DNA from: an uncultured Sphingopyxis sp.
GTDB taxonomy: Bacteria > Pseudomonadota > Alphaproteobacteria > Sphingomonadales > Sphingomonadaceae
NCBI GenBank assembly: GCA_937957805.1
Contig: CALFXW010000151.1
Coordinates: 1 to 28,728, forward strand
Reading direction: 5' to 3'
DNA length: 28,728 nt
The notes under the pieces are model-generated. The model was not told the origin of the DNA, searched no databases, and worked only from the letters and a program-made list of their open reading frames with translations. The position numbers and the translations under genes were made by a program. Below are positions 22,120 to 28,728 of the stretch, in pieces; position 1 is the first letter of the stretch; each line of letters begins with the position of its first letter.

Positions 22120-24675
22120 ATGATGCGTTTCACAGGCAGCTTCACGCGCGCGATGCTCCTGGCATCGGCAGCCGCGTTCACCGCTATGCCGGCCATGGCG
22201 CAGGATGCGCCGCAGGATCAGGCGTCCGACGAAACAGCGAACGGTGACATCATCGTCACCGCGCAAAAGCGCGAGCAGGCGTTGCAAGATGTGCCGTTGG
22301 CGATCAGCGCTATCGGTTCGGAAATGATTGACCAAATGCAGGTCAATGATACGCGCGACCTTTCGGGTCTAGCGCCCAACGTCACCATCACGCAGGGTAC
22401 GGTCAGTCTCAGTTCGGCGGTGGTTGCCATTCGCGGCATTTCGACCCCGGCGAGCGAAACTTTCGGCCTTGACACCGCGAACGGCGTTTATGTCGATGGC
22501 GTTTATATCGCGCGTTCGGGTGCGAGCGGGCTGGATGTGACCGATCTGGCGCGCGTAGAGATTTTGCGTGGGCCGCAGGGCACCTTGTTTGGCCGCAACA
22601 CGACGGGTGGTGCTATCAGTTTTGTGTCGCGTGAACCGGATCGCGATTTTGGCATTCGTGGCGAAGTTGGCATCGGCAATTATAACGCATGGAATGGCCG
22701 CATATCGGTCGATACAGGCGAATTGGCGGATGTATTGCGCGCGACCTTTTCCTATTCACATCGTCAGCGTGACGGCTTTGTCGATAATATTTTGGAAGCG
22801 CGCGATTCGCATGATCCTGGCGCGCGCCGGACCGACAGTTTTCGTGCTGCCATCCGCGCCGACCTCGGCGGGACGGGTTATATTCGCTATATCTTTGATT
22901 GGTCACGCAACAGGGGCAATCCTGCTGCATTCCAGTTGACCAATGTGGCGAGCGGCGCAGCGCGCCCGCCCATTACGATTGACGGCCAGTCGGTGGTGCA
23001 AACGCAGCAGGCGCCGGTGGCACCATTTTTGGCGGGTGTCACCTTCCTCAACCCCGCATGTGCCGCACTCGCGGCACCAACCCGAGTCTATCGCGATACC
23101 ATCTGTCTCAACACCAATGGTGATGCTGAAGATGAAATCATGGGTCACAATTTGCAGGTTTCCAACGACTTTGGCCCATTCGCTGTCAAAATGACCATGG
23201 GTTACCGCAGTTGGGACAGCGAATATGTGAACAGCGACCTCGACGGCATGGGCTCGTTCACAAGCCCCCTATTCAGCAATGCGACGCTGTTTAACGGCAT
23301 GCCGGTCGGGTTGTTGCAGTTCATCCCGTCAATTCCGGCGGCGGCGCGTCCGTTCATTGCGGCATCGCCAGTGCCGACCACGACGGCGGACTTGTTCAAC
23401 ACGTCGAATGATCGTGAGCACGACCAGTTCAGCACCGAATTGGAAATTTCCGGTGACACAGACAATCTCGACTGGATCGTCGGCGGCTTTTATTTCTGGG
23501 AAAAGGGTTCGGAATATAACCCGCAAACTAGCGGTTTTGTGCTCGACACCAACAATATCTTCCTTGGCAATTTCGGGGCGCTCGGTCCGTCGTTCGTCGC
23601 CGCCAACCCGGCGCGTTACCGTCTGGTGGTGACCCCTGCCATCCTCAACTATACCGCATCGGCGGAATCGACCGCCATTTATGGGCAGTTCACCCTTTAT
23701 CCGGGTGGGCGAGACAGTGGGCTTAGCCTGACGGCCGGCGGGCGCTATACTTGGGATACCAAGTCGATCATCCGTCTGCAAAATGGCGCAGCGCCGCTGA
23801 CGACACCGGAATTGGGCAACCGTAGCTTCAGCAAATTTACCTGGAATTTGATCGCGCGCTACGAATTCAACCCGGATATCAGCGTATATGCCCGTGCGGC
23901 AACCGGCTATCGTTCGGGCGGCTTTAATGCATCGGATCCCGCCGCCCCCGGGACGTTTGTCATCCCCAGCTTTGATGCGGAATCGGTGACATCGTTCGAG
24001 CTGGGCGTGAAGAGCGAATTGTTCGACCGTCATTTGACGCTGAACGTCGCAGCATATCGCAATATATATGATGATCTGGCGGTGATCGTTCCAGTTTTGA
24101 CCGGCACCGGCACTTTCCAGTCGCGGATCACCAACGCCGGTAAGGTCAATTATACGGGGATTGAGGCGGACTTTAATGCCCGTTTCAACAGCAACTTCTC
24201 GATCGATGGGTCGGTTGGCTATGTTGACGTGGATTTTGTCCGTTTGATGGCGGGGCAGCCAGTCAACCCGGCGAACCCCATCGTCAATATCGCATCGGTT
24301 GCCAATGGCGGCTATGTGGCACCCTTTACCGCCAATGTCGGTGCCAATGTCGCCTTCCCGATCAACTGGGGCGATGCCGAAGTGCGTTTCCGCGTCAGTT
24401 ATACGCACGAAGACGGTCGCTACAGCTTTAACAATACCATTTCGTCGCCGTTTAACGACGCGCTGCTTGGCGATGATCGGGACACAATTGACGCGCAACT
24501 GGTACTCGATCGCATGCCGTTCGCGGGTGGGGAAGCGCGCCTGATGGTCTGGGCCAAAAACCTGACCAACGGGCATGATTTTGCCCGTGGGATAGACTTT
24601 GGTCCGCTAGGCTATGCTGGGGGCTATTATGCTGAACCGCGCACCTTTGGTGCGACCTTTGGCTTCTCCTTCTAG
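22120..24675 (+). CDS. TonB-dependent outer-membrane receptor
   Basis: This 851-residue receptor would take up the substrate across the outer membrane using TonB energy. The signal peptide ends near AMAQD (about residue 28). A TonB box follows in DIIVTAQKREQ (43-53), then the plug domain with DVPLAISAIG, IRGIST and the closing LARVEILRGPQGTLFGRNTTGG motif. The remainder is a barrel of alternating aromatic strands that ends in phenylalanine (GATFGFSF), as required for outer-membrane assembly. Start 22120 follows GGGGAG; an ATG directly after is equivalent. Sphingomonads use many such receptors for hydrophobic carbon sources, and the neighbourhood makes the same plausible here. A strong terminator follows. 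Confidence 0.96.
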   Translation: MMRFTGSFTRAMLLASAAAFTAMPAMAQDAPQDQASDETANGDIIVTAQKREQALQDVPLAISAIGSEMIDQMQVNDTRDLSGLAPNVTITQGTVSLSSAVVAIRGISTPASETFGLDTANGVYVDGVYIARSGASGLDVTDLARVEILRGPQGTLFGRNTTGGAISFVSREPDRDFGIRGEVGIGNYNAWNGRISVDTGELADVLRATFSYSHRQRDGFVDNILEARDSHDPGARRTDSFRAAIRADLGGTGYIRYIFDWSRNRGNPAAFQLTNVASGAARPPITIDGQSVVQTQQAPVAPFLAGVTFLNPACAALAAPTRVYRDTICLNTNGDAEDEIMGHNLQVSNDFGPFAVKMTMGYRSWDSEYVNSDLDGMGSFTSPLFSNATLFNGMPVGLLQFIPSIPAAARPFIAASPVPTTTADLFNTSNDREHDQFSTELEISGDTDNLDWIVGGFYFWEKGSEYNPQTSGFVLDTNNIFLGNFGALGPSFVAANPARYRLVVTPAILNYTASAESTAIYGQFTLYPGGRDSGLSLTAGGRYTWDTKSIIRLQNGAAPLTTPELGNRSFSKFTWNLIARYEFNPDISVYARAATGYRSGGFNASDPAAPGTFVIPSFDAESVTSFELGVKSELFDRHLTLNVAAYRNIYDDLAVIVPVLTGTGTFQSRITNAGKVNYTGIEADFNARFNSNFSIDGSVGYVDVDFVRLMAGQPVNPANPIVNIASVANGGYVAPFTANVGANVAFPINWGDAEVRFRVSYTHEDGRYSFNNTISSPFNDALLGDDRDTIDAQLVLDRMPFAGGEARLMVWAKNLTNGHDFARGIDFGPLGYAGGYYAEPRTFGATFGFSF

Positions 24676-24697
24676 TCAAAGTTCCTCGTGCAATAGA

Positions 24698-24726
24698 AAG
24701 GGGCCGGGACTTCCCGGCCCCTTTTC
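24698..24726 (+). terminator. Intrinsic terminator of the receptor gene
   Basis: A nine-pair GC stem, ggggccggg (24700-24708) with cccggcccc (24713-24721), has a loop of actt and is followed by tttt. It begins about 25 bases past the receptor stop and also lies just beyond the end of the convergent glycosylase gene, so it may serve both. Confidence 0.9.
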
Positions 24727-24738
24727 CTGATCCCGTCG

Positions 24739-25356
24739 CTAAATCGCCACCATATTGTAACTGTGCCAGGCAAAAATGGCGAGCGCGCCACGGTGCGGCC
24801 GCCACACGTCCGCCATGGCGCGCAACGCCTTTTCGGTCGGGCGGGTGTCGAGTTTTTTGATTCGCCCCACCGCCTCTTGCACCGCAAGGTCGCCCGCCGG
24901 CCAGATGTCGCCACGCCCCTCCGCAAACAGCAGATAAATCTCCGCCGACCAGCGTCCGATCCCCTTAATTTGGGTGAGGAGGGCGATCGCCTCCTCATCA
25001 TCGGTTGGCAGCGCATCAAAATTGAGCCTGCCCGCCAGCGTCATTTCGGCGAGCGAGCGCGCATAGCCCTGTTTCTGGCGCGACAGGCCACAGGCGCGCA
25101 GTGCGTCAAATTCAGCGGCGACCAATTTGTCAGCCGGACAATCACTCCCCAAAGCGGCCTCTAGGCGGTTCCACACGGCGGCGGCGGCGGCGACGCTCAC
25201 CTGTTGTCCGACGATGGTGCGCAGCAAAGTCGTGTAACCACGCGGGCGCAGCCGTGGTTCGGGATATCCGCAATTTTTTATCGCGCGTGCGACATCTTTG
25301 TCCAATATCGCCAGAGCATCGAGCGATTTGCGTAAATTGGCCGCCGAAATACCCAT
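24739..25356 (-). CDS. DNA-3-methyladenine glycosylase (HhH-GPD family)
   Basis: The 205-residue enzyme removes alkylated bases from DNA in base-excision repair. The helix-hairpin-helix is LTQIKGIGRWSAEIY (127-141) and the catalytic aspartate is Asp156 in WPAGDLAVQ, as in AlkA-type glycosylases. The N-terminal TLLRTIVGQQVS (43-54) is the usual substrate-helix block. ATG 25356 is chosen as start. A longer form from about 25401 is possible but would run into the ferredoxin promoter. It is convergent with the receptor and unrelated in function to the catabolic cluster, marking its edge. Confidence 0.93.
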   Translation of the reverse strand: MGISAANLRKSLDALAILDKDVARAIKNCGYPEPRLRPRGYTTLLRTIVGQQVSVAAAAAVWNRLEAALGSDCPADKLVAAEFDALRACGLSRQKQGYARSLAEMTLAGRLNFDALPTDDEEAIALLTQIKGIGRWSAEIYLLFAEGRGDIWPAGDLAVQEAVGRIKKLDTRPTEKALRAMADVWRPHRGALAIFAWHSYNMVAI

Positions 25357-25393
25357 ATTGCCTGTCCTTTTCGGCTTGATTCGCCTTGATGCC

Positions 25394-25401
25394 TTACGCA
25401 T
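25394..25401. promoter_or_regulatory. ttacgcat half site before the ferredoxin gene
   Basis: The octamer ttacgcat is the right arm of the palindrome at 20777-20808 and lies 68 bases before the ferredoxin start. One copy of an eight-base word is weak evidence, but its presence here would place the ferredoxin under the same control as the Rieske genes. Confidence 0.3.
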
Positions 25402-25468
25402 AGCCAGCCGCGAACCGGGCGTCACACCCCGAAATTTGCGATCAAATGAAATCAAAGGATCTGCTGGC

Positions 25469-25786
25469 ATGGCAAAGCTGATTGTCGTTACCCGCGACGG
25501 CACGGAAAAAGTGATAGAGGGCGATACCGGCCTGTCGGTGATGGAAAATATCCGCGACGCCGGCTTTGATGAACTGCTGGCGCTGTGTGGCGGTTGCTGT
25601 TCCTGTGCGACCTGCCATGTCCATGTTGATGACGGCTTTGCCAGCGACTTGCCGCCGATGAGCGAGGATGAAAATGACCTGCTTGATTCCAGCGCGTTTC
25701 GCAACGAAACATCCCGTCTGTCGTGCCAGATCCGCTTTGCTGATGCGCTCGACGGGCTGCGGGTGACCATCGCGCCCGAAGACTAA
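25469..25786 (+). CDS. [2Fe-2S] ferredoxin, adrenodoxin/putidaredoxin type
   Basis: This 105-residue electron carrier begins MAKLIVVTRDGTEKVIEG at ATG 25469. The cluster ligands are Cys40, Cys46, Cys49 and Cys86 (C-x5-C-x2-C-x36-C), the spacing of vertebrate-type ferredoxins that serve P450s and some Rieske oxygenases. Cys43 and Cys44 are extra cysteines within the cluster loop. An acidic helix (MSEDENDLLD, 64-73) is the usual docking surface. No ferredoxin reductase lies in the window. Being near two Rieske oxygenases without their own reductase makes it a candidate donor. Its stop overlaps the convergent methyltransferase stop by four bases. Confidence 0.94.
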   Translation: MAKLIVVTRDGTEKVIEGDTGLSVMENIRDAGFDELLALCGGCCSCATCHVHVDDGFASDLPPMSEDENDLLDSSAFRNETSRLSCQIRFADALDGLRVTIAPED

Positions 25787-26094
25787 ATGTTTCGCATCTC
25801 CGCCGCCGCATAAAGCGCAATCGCGGCGGCGTTGGAGACGTTGAGGCTCTCCATACGCCGCGAAATCGGCAATTTTGCGAGCTGATCGCAATGCTCGGCG
25901 CTGTTGGGGCGCAAACCTGTGCCCTCTGCGCCCATGACCAATGCAGGGCGAACATTGCCGCCAAGCGCGCTCGACAGGCTGTTGCTCGCTCGTCCATCCA
26001 GCCCGATGCGCCAAAACCCGCCTTCGGCCAATTGGTCGAGCGCGCGCGCCAGATTGACGACGCGCAGCCACGCCATGGCGATGGTTTCGTCGCG
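25783..26094 (-). pseudogene. TrmH/SpoU-family RNA methyltransferase, C-terminal part only
   Basis: About 103 residues of the C-terminal SpoU domain are present, reading WLRVVNLARALDQLAEGG, then the SAM-binding ALVMGAEGTGLR and the knot motif LPISRRMESLNVSNAAAIALY. Such enzymes methylate the 2'-O of a ribose in rRNA (RlmB) or tRNA and are usually 240-280 residues. The N-terminal half is missing. Upstream of about codon DETIAMAW the frame passes into GC-rich sequence without family resemblance, which marks the join near 26,090. The remnant is called a pseudogene because it is truncated, but if the contig is chimeric the true gene may be intact in the organism. Confidence 0.88.
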
Positions 26095-26097
26095 GCG

Positions 26098-26472
26098 GGT
26101 CGACGACGCGGTCGGAATGAGGACCGAGCGGCCGTCGATCCCGACGGCGCGCAGCTCGCGGCGATCGTCGGCGAGTTCTCCGGGTGGATGCTCGCGGAAC
26201 TGCACGCGAACGCGAGCAAAGGTCCGCCGCGCTCGTGGCGCGGCGATGCGGTCGAGGGTCCGCGGTGGGCGCTGCACGAGACGGTGACGCACCTGGAGAA
26301 GCTGCGCCGCGCCGTCGAGGCGGGCGACCGCGCGAAGATTCGCGAGCACGCGGCGGACGTTGGCTGCTGTGCGCTCTTCGTGGCGGACTGCGCGCGCGTG
26401 CTCGAAACGCCGCTCCCGCGGGTCGTCGAGCCGCGCGGCGGTGGCGTGCAGTACGGGGGCGGCAGTGAGTAG
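26098..26472 (+). pseudogene. MazG-like / DUF550-type nucleotide hydrolase fragment
   Basis: The readable product begins at the join and reads GEFSGWMLAELHANASKG, with a tryptophan after the lysine-glycine, then LHETVTHLEKLRRAVEAGD and a helix with AADVGCCALFVADCARVL. This order (M..L..N..KG.W, E...L, D.A..A) matches MazG-like and dATP/dGTP-diphosphohydrolase domains common in phage genomes. The metal-binding glutamates of helix 2 are partly replaced (HETVTHLEKL). The N-terminus is lost at the join, so no start can be given. The stop TAG overlaps the next GTG start by eight bases. Confidence 0.55.
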
Positions 26473-26590
26473 CGCGCGGGAGCTCGGGCGCGCGGCGGCG
26501 CTCGCGTCGGCGGCCGAAGACTGCGACAGGGATCTCCGCGCGGAGTTCCTCGACGAGGCGACGGGCCGCGCACGCCGCGGAGGGGACTGA
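26465..26590 (+). CDS. Small hypothetical protein, 41 residues
   Basis: A GTG at 26465 inside the end of the preceding gene opens a 41-residue frame (VSSARELGRAAALAS...) that ends at 26590, two bases before the next start. Third positions are almost all G or C. It is predicted alpha-helical, with a single cysteine and charged ends. No family was recognised, and the evidence is only context and codon use. Confidence 0.5.
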   Translation: MSSARELGRAAALASAAEDCDRDLRAEFLDEATGRARRGGD

Positions 26591-26592
26591 CG

Positions 26593-27213
26593 ATGAGCAC
26601 AGAGAACGGAAGTGCCGCGGCGCAACTTGCGCGAGCGGTGTTGGCGTCGAACGAAGGGCTTGAGCGGTGCGGTTTCGACCGCAGCGAGGAAACCGGCAAG
26701 GGGCCGTGCGACAAGCCTGCAACGCACGATGTGGTTGGTCCGCACGACATGCAATGCGGCGCCTACTGCGTCGACCACGCCGTCGAGACGATCGCCACGC
26801 GGTGTGAACCGCCGCACAGGTTCTACAAGGTCGAGCGCGGCGGCATCGCCGTTGCGGCCATGTGCGAACTTGCGCAGACGGTGCTGCGCACGGACGCGGA
26901 ACTCACGCAGGAGCGCGACGCGGCCCTCGCGGCGGTCGACGCCGTGCGGGCGGACTACGCGCCACGGGCGGAGCCACCGACGGCCGACGAGGTGCGGGCG
27001 GTGTCGCAGCTGTGGGGGCGCGATCACGCAGTGCGATGCGTGGCGTGGCGCAGCGACGAGCACGGGCGGTGGTCGGAGTCGTGGAACACAGAGGGCTGCG
27101 CGGCCGAGGTCAAGGCGTCGCCGAACACCACGTACATGCTGTTCGGCCCCACCGGCCCCGTGGCGTGGTCGGAGCTCGCGGCGATGGTCGCGCGGGGAGG
27201 CGACCGTGGCTGA
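26593..27213 (+). CDS. Hypothetical protein with cysteine/histidine pairs
   Basis: The 206-residue product starts at ATG 26593 after GGAGGGG. The N-terminal third contains Cys and His residues spaced like a small zinc-binding site (CGFD, GPCDKPATH, QCGAYCVDH). A helical segment with heptad-like hydrophobics (LAQTVLRTDAELTQERDAAL) follows, then a C-terminal globular part with paired tryptophans (WGRDH, VAWRSDEHGRW, TTYMLFGPTGPVAW). I do not recognise the family. It is typical of unassigned genes in actinobacterial or phage genomes. Confidence 0.7.
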   Translation: MSTENGSAAAQLARAVLASNEGLERCGFDRSEETGKGPCDKPATHDVVGPHDMQCGAYCVDHAVETIATRCEPPHRFYKVERGGIAVAAMCELAQTVLRTDAELTQERDAALAAVDAVRADYAPRAEPPTADEVRAVSQLWGRDHAVRCVAWRSDEHGRWSESWNTEGCAAEVKASPNTTYMLFGPTGPVAWSELAAMVARGGDRG

Positions 27214-27913
27214 GCCCACTCTGCACGAGAAGCGCCCCGACGCCGAGGTGGTCGAGTACGTCGACGCCGAGGCCATCGGCGACGCGCCGTGGACCAACGC
27301 GGGCACGCACACCGACGACGTGCGCGACGTGCTCGCGTCACTCGACCGCGACCCGCAGCGCGTGTATCGCGTCGCGGTCGATCTGTACGTGGTCGACCGG
27401 CGTGGGGATCTCGTCGCGCTGCCGCGGCCGGAGTGGCGCTACGACGCCGACGCGCGGGAGTGGTCCGCAGCGCACGACTTGGCGACGGCGTGGCGCGATT
27501 GCCGCGATGCGCGGTGGATGCTGAACGCGGTGGCGGATGTGGTGCCGCGTCAATCGCTCGTACTCGCGGCGTGCGCATGCGCTCGCACGGTGCTGCACCT
27601 CGTCCCCGCGGGCGAGACGCGCCCCCTGCGCGCGATCGAAGTGGCGGAGGCGTGGTGTCGCGGAGAGGCGACGCTCGATGAAGTACGCGCCGCCGCCGAT
27701 GCCGCTTGGGTCGCCGCCTCCGCCGCCGCGCGAGGCGCCGCCGCCGATGCCGCTTGGGTCGCCGCCTGGGCCGCCGCCGATGCCGCTGCTGCCGCCGTCG
27801 CCGCCGCCTCCGCCGCCACACGCGTACAGCATCTCGCGGCGCTCGCCGACGTGGTGCGCGGCGTGATCCCCACGGCCGCGGTCGTCGCCGCGCTGCGGGA
27901 GGCGCTGCCGTGA
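27206..27913 (+). CDS. Alanine-rich helical protein, putative-immunity-protein-like repeat domain
   Basis: GTG 27206 lies within the end of the previous gene (gtggctga) and has GGGAGG five bases before. The 235-residue product has an N-terminal mixed region (VDLYVVDRRGDLVALPRPEW), a middle helical part (LAACACARTVLHLVPAGETRP) and a C-terminal run of Ala-Trp-Val repeats (AADAAWVAA twice, 16 residues apart). The combination CARTVLHLVPAGE plus AEAW and alanine repeats resembles helical proteins annotated as putative immunity proteins in actinobacteria. This match is from memory. The DNA under the repeats contains a 32-base direct repeat. Confidence 0.65.
   Translation: MAEPTLHEKRPDAEVVEYVDAEAIGDAPWTNAGTHTDDVRDVLASLDRDPQRVYRVAVDLYVVDRRGDLVALPRPEWRYDADAREWSAAHDLATAWRDCRDARWMLNAVADVVPRQSLVLAACACARTVLHLVPAGETRPLRAIEVAEAWCRGEATLDEVRAAADAAWVAASAAARGAAADAAWVAAWAAADAAAAAVAAASAATRVQHLAALADVVRGVIPTAAVVAALREALP
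27688..27767 (+). repeat. 32-base direct repeat inside alanine-rich gene
   Basis: Two identical 32-base copies at 27688-27719 and 27736-27767 lie 48 bases apart, which is 16 codons, so the reading frame is kept. They encode the repeated AADAAWVAA segment. Triplet-rich gccgcc DNA such as this can expand or contract by slippage. Confidence 0.85.
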
Positions 27914-27981
27914 GCGCGCAGCTCTCGCTACTCGACCGCGCCCCCCGACTGCGCGCGCTGCTCGGAGGTGACCGTGGCTGA
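27910..27981 (+). CDS. Very short putative gene, 23 residues
   Basis: GTG 27910 overlaps the preceding stop (GTGA) and gives VSAQLSLLDRAPRLRALLGG before a TGA at 27979-27981, within the start of the next gene. It has no recognisable family. It may be a leader or linker frame. It is listed because the overlap pattern matches its neighbours. Confidence 0.3.
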   Translation: MSAQLSLLDRAPRLRALLGGDRG

Positions 27982-28321
27982 CAACGTGTGCGCGTACTGT
28001 GGTGCTCCGGCGGGGCGCGTGGGCTTCGTTGGGGTGCTGCGCGTACCGCACTGCCACTCCGCCGCGTGCGAGGCTGCGGTCGAGAGCGATGGGGACGCCG
28101 TCGTGGAGCTTTCGCTGCGATGGAGCACCCGCACGCGACGGCGCCCCTCGGCGCAGGTTGCAGCGGCCGTGCGCGACGCTCTTGGTGACGACTGGTGGGC
28201 CGCGGGCACGCTGCGGCGGCACCTGTACCCGCACCTCGGCGCCCGGCCGATCGCGAGCATCACCCGCGCGGACCTCGAGCGCGTGGTCGAGCGCCTCGAC
28301 GACGGGGTGCGCCGTGGCTGA
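27974..28321 (+). CDS. Hypothetical zinc-ribbon-like protein
   Basis: GTG 27974 has GGAGG five bases upstream. The 115-residue product begins MADNVCAYCGAP and has a second cluster PHCHSAAC, together a plausible four-ligand zinc site (Cys6, Cys9, His/Cys near 26-33). The C-terminal half is helical (AQVAAAVRDALGDDWWAAG, then TRADLERVVERLDDG) and could bind nucleic acid. No family was recognised. Confidence 0.6.
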   Translation: MADNVCAYCGAPAGRVGFVGVLRVPHCHSAACEAAVESDGDAVVELSLRWSTRTRRRPSAQVAAAVRDALGDDWWAAGTLRRHLYPHLGARPIASITRADLERVVERLDDGVRRG

Positions 28322-28622
28322 CGTGCGCAGCCGCATCCTCGCCGCGCTCGACGCGTCGCACGACGCTGCGGCGCGGGGGTGGTCCGAGCTCGCGACCGAC
28401 CTGCTCACGTACGCGTACCGGCTCGCGCTGGAGCTGCTCCGCGCGCTGGTGCGGGGCGACGCGATGGTCGCCGCCGCGTCGCGGGCGCACGCTGAGGGGC
28501 GCGCGGTGCAGGTGCTGGCGTTGGTGGCGCCGTGGAGCCCGACGCACGGGACGGAGTACACGGCGGGCGAGGCGCGGCGGCTGGGGCTCGAGGTCGTGGT
28601 GCAGAGGTTCGGGGAGGGGTGA
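28314..28622 (+). CDS. Hypothetical small helical protein
   Basis: GTG 28314 overlaps the previous stop by eight bases (gtggctga). The 102-residue product has two amphipathic helices (VRSRILAALDASHDAAARGW and LLTYAYRLALELLRALVRGD) and a C-terminal part with APWSPTHGTEYTAGEARRLG. I do not recognise the family. Confidence 0.55.
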   Translation: MADVRSRILAALDASHDAAARGWSELATDLLTYAYRLALELLRALVRGDAMVAAASRAHAEGRAVQVLALVAPWSPTHGTEYTAGEARRLGLEVVVQRFGEG

Positions 28623-28728
28623 TGGCGGTGCGCGGCTGCTCCGGGTGGAGTCGGGGCTGTGCGGTGGGCTACGCGCGGTGCGTGATGGTGTCGACGGTGC
28701 TCGCGCGCCACGTCGACCACGACTGCGC
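28622..28728 (+). CDS. Partial hypothetical protein cut by window end
   Basis: ATG 28622 overlaps the preceding TGA by one base (TGATG). Thirty-five codons are visible (MAVRGCSGWSRGCAVGYARC...), rich in cysteine and arginine, and the gene runs off the window. There is too little to assign a function. Confidence 0.4.
   Translation, partial: MAVRGCSGWSRGCAVGYARCVMVSTVLARHVDHDC

Noticed and set aside
22120..24675. Long minus-strand frame opposite the TonB-dependent receptor
   Set aside because: The plus strand has the signal peptide, TonB box, plug motifs and terminal phenylalanine. The opposite frame is an antisense shadow.
27338..28720. 460-codon minus-strand frame in the GC-rich segment
   Set aside because: At such GC content stops are rare in all frames. 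The plus-strand genes show ribosome sites and orderly overlaps, whereas this frame is Arg/His-rich without motifs.
26095..28728. Prophage or genomic island integrated into the TrmH gene
   Set aside because: No integrase, excision protein, att repeats or tRNA target is visible, and the other half of the methyltransferase is absent. A chimeric contig explains it more simply, though transfer cannot be excluded.

Overview
The bulk of the window (about 140 to 26,090) reads as chromosome of an alphaproteobacterium of the Sphingomonadales. The signs are moderate-to-high GC, a TonB-dependent receptor beside catabolic genes, strings of short-chain dehydrogenases (SDRs), NTF2/SnoaL-like proteins and Rieske oxygenases, and intergenic repeat modules that recur in the two largest non-coding gaps. 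No rRNA, tRNA, CRISPR array or intact mobile element was seen.

Layout. (1) 1-515: a short high-GC reading frame ending in a GMC-oxidoreductase-like motif abuts a small membrane protein in another frame, which suggests a join near 130-150. (2) 516-1068: non-coding, with hairpins and repeats. (3) 1069-2658 (-): an SDR followed by a TauD/TfdA dioxygenase. (4) 2776-4336 (+): an NTF2-like protein, then a lipoprotein tyrosine phosphatase. (5) 4337-4633: a second repeat-rich gap. (6) 4634-8324 (-): an operon of Old Yellow Enzyme, SDR and a 3-ketosteroid delta-1-dehydrogenase-like flavoprotein, joined by 4-base overlaps. (7) 8441-20766 (+): a long, nearly gapless run of SDR, NTF2-like protein, SDR, two acyl-CoA ligases, a degenerate amidohydrolase, a Rieske oxygenase, a Tat-type amidase, an SDR, an MFS transporter and two overlapping Lrp/AsnC regulators. 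(8) 20892-24675 (+): a second Rieske oxygenase and a TonB-dependent receptor, closed by a strong terminator. (9) 24739-26094: a DNA glycosylase, a [2Fe-2S] ferredoxin and the C-terminal part of a TrmH-family methyltransferase. (10) About 26,095-28,728 (+): very GC-rich, densely packed small genes with a MazG-like fragment and an alanine-rich protein. They look phage-like or actinobacterial and are unlike everything to their left.

The central cluster looks like a catabolic island for a hydrophobic polycyclic compound carrying hydroxyl or keto groups and an activatable side chain. A steroid or bile-salt-like substrate is the best guess. The receptor and MFS protein would handle uptake. The amidase could cleave a conjugate and the ligases would load CoA. 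SDRs, the NTF2-like proteins (possible dehydratases), the OYE and the KstD-like enzyme would adjust ring oxidation state, and the two Rieske oxygenases, perhaps fed by the ferredoxin, would hydroxylate. The set of families parallels the gut bai bile-acid 7-dehydroxylation genes (ligase, SDR, OYE, NTF2-like dehydratase, MFS), but with aerobic oxygenases added. A palindrome built on TGCGTAAT/ATTACGCA upstream of the second Rieske gene, with half sites at several other promoters including the ferredoxin's, is a candidate operator for the tandem AsnC regulators. Substrate and regulator assignments are inference.

Both outer joins break a gene and change base composition, so a chimeric contig is at least as likely as real horizontal transfer.
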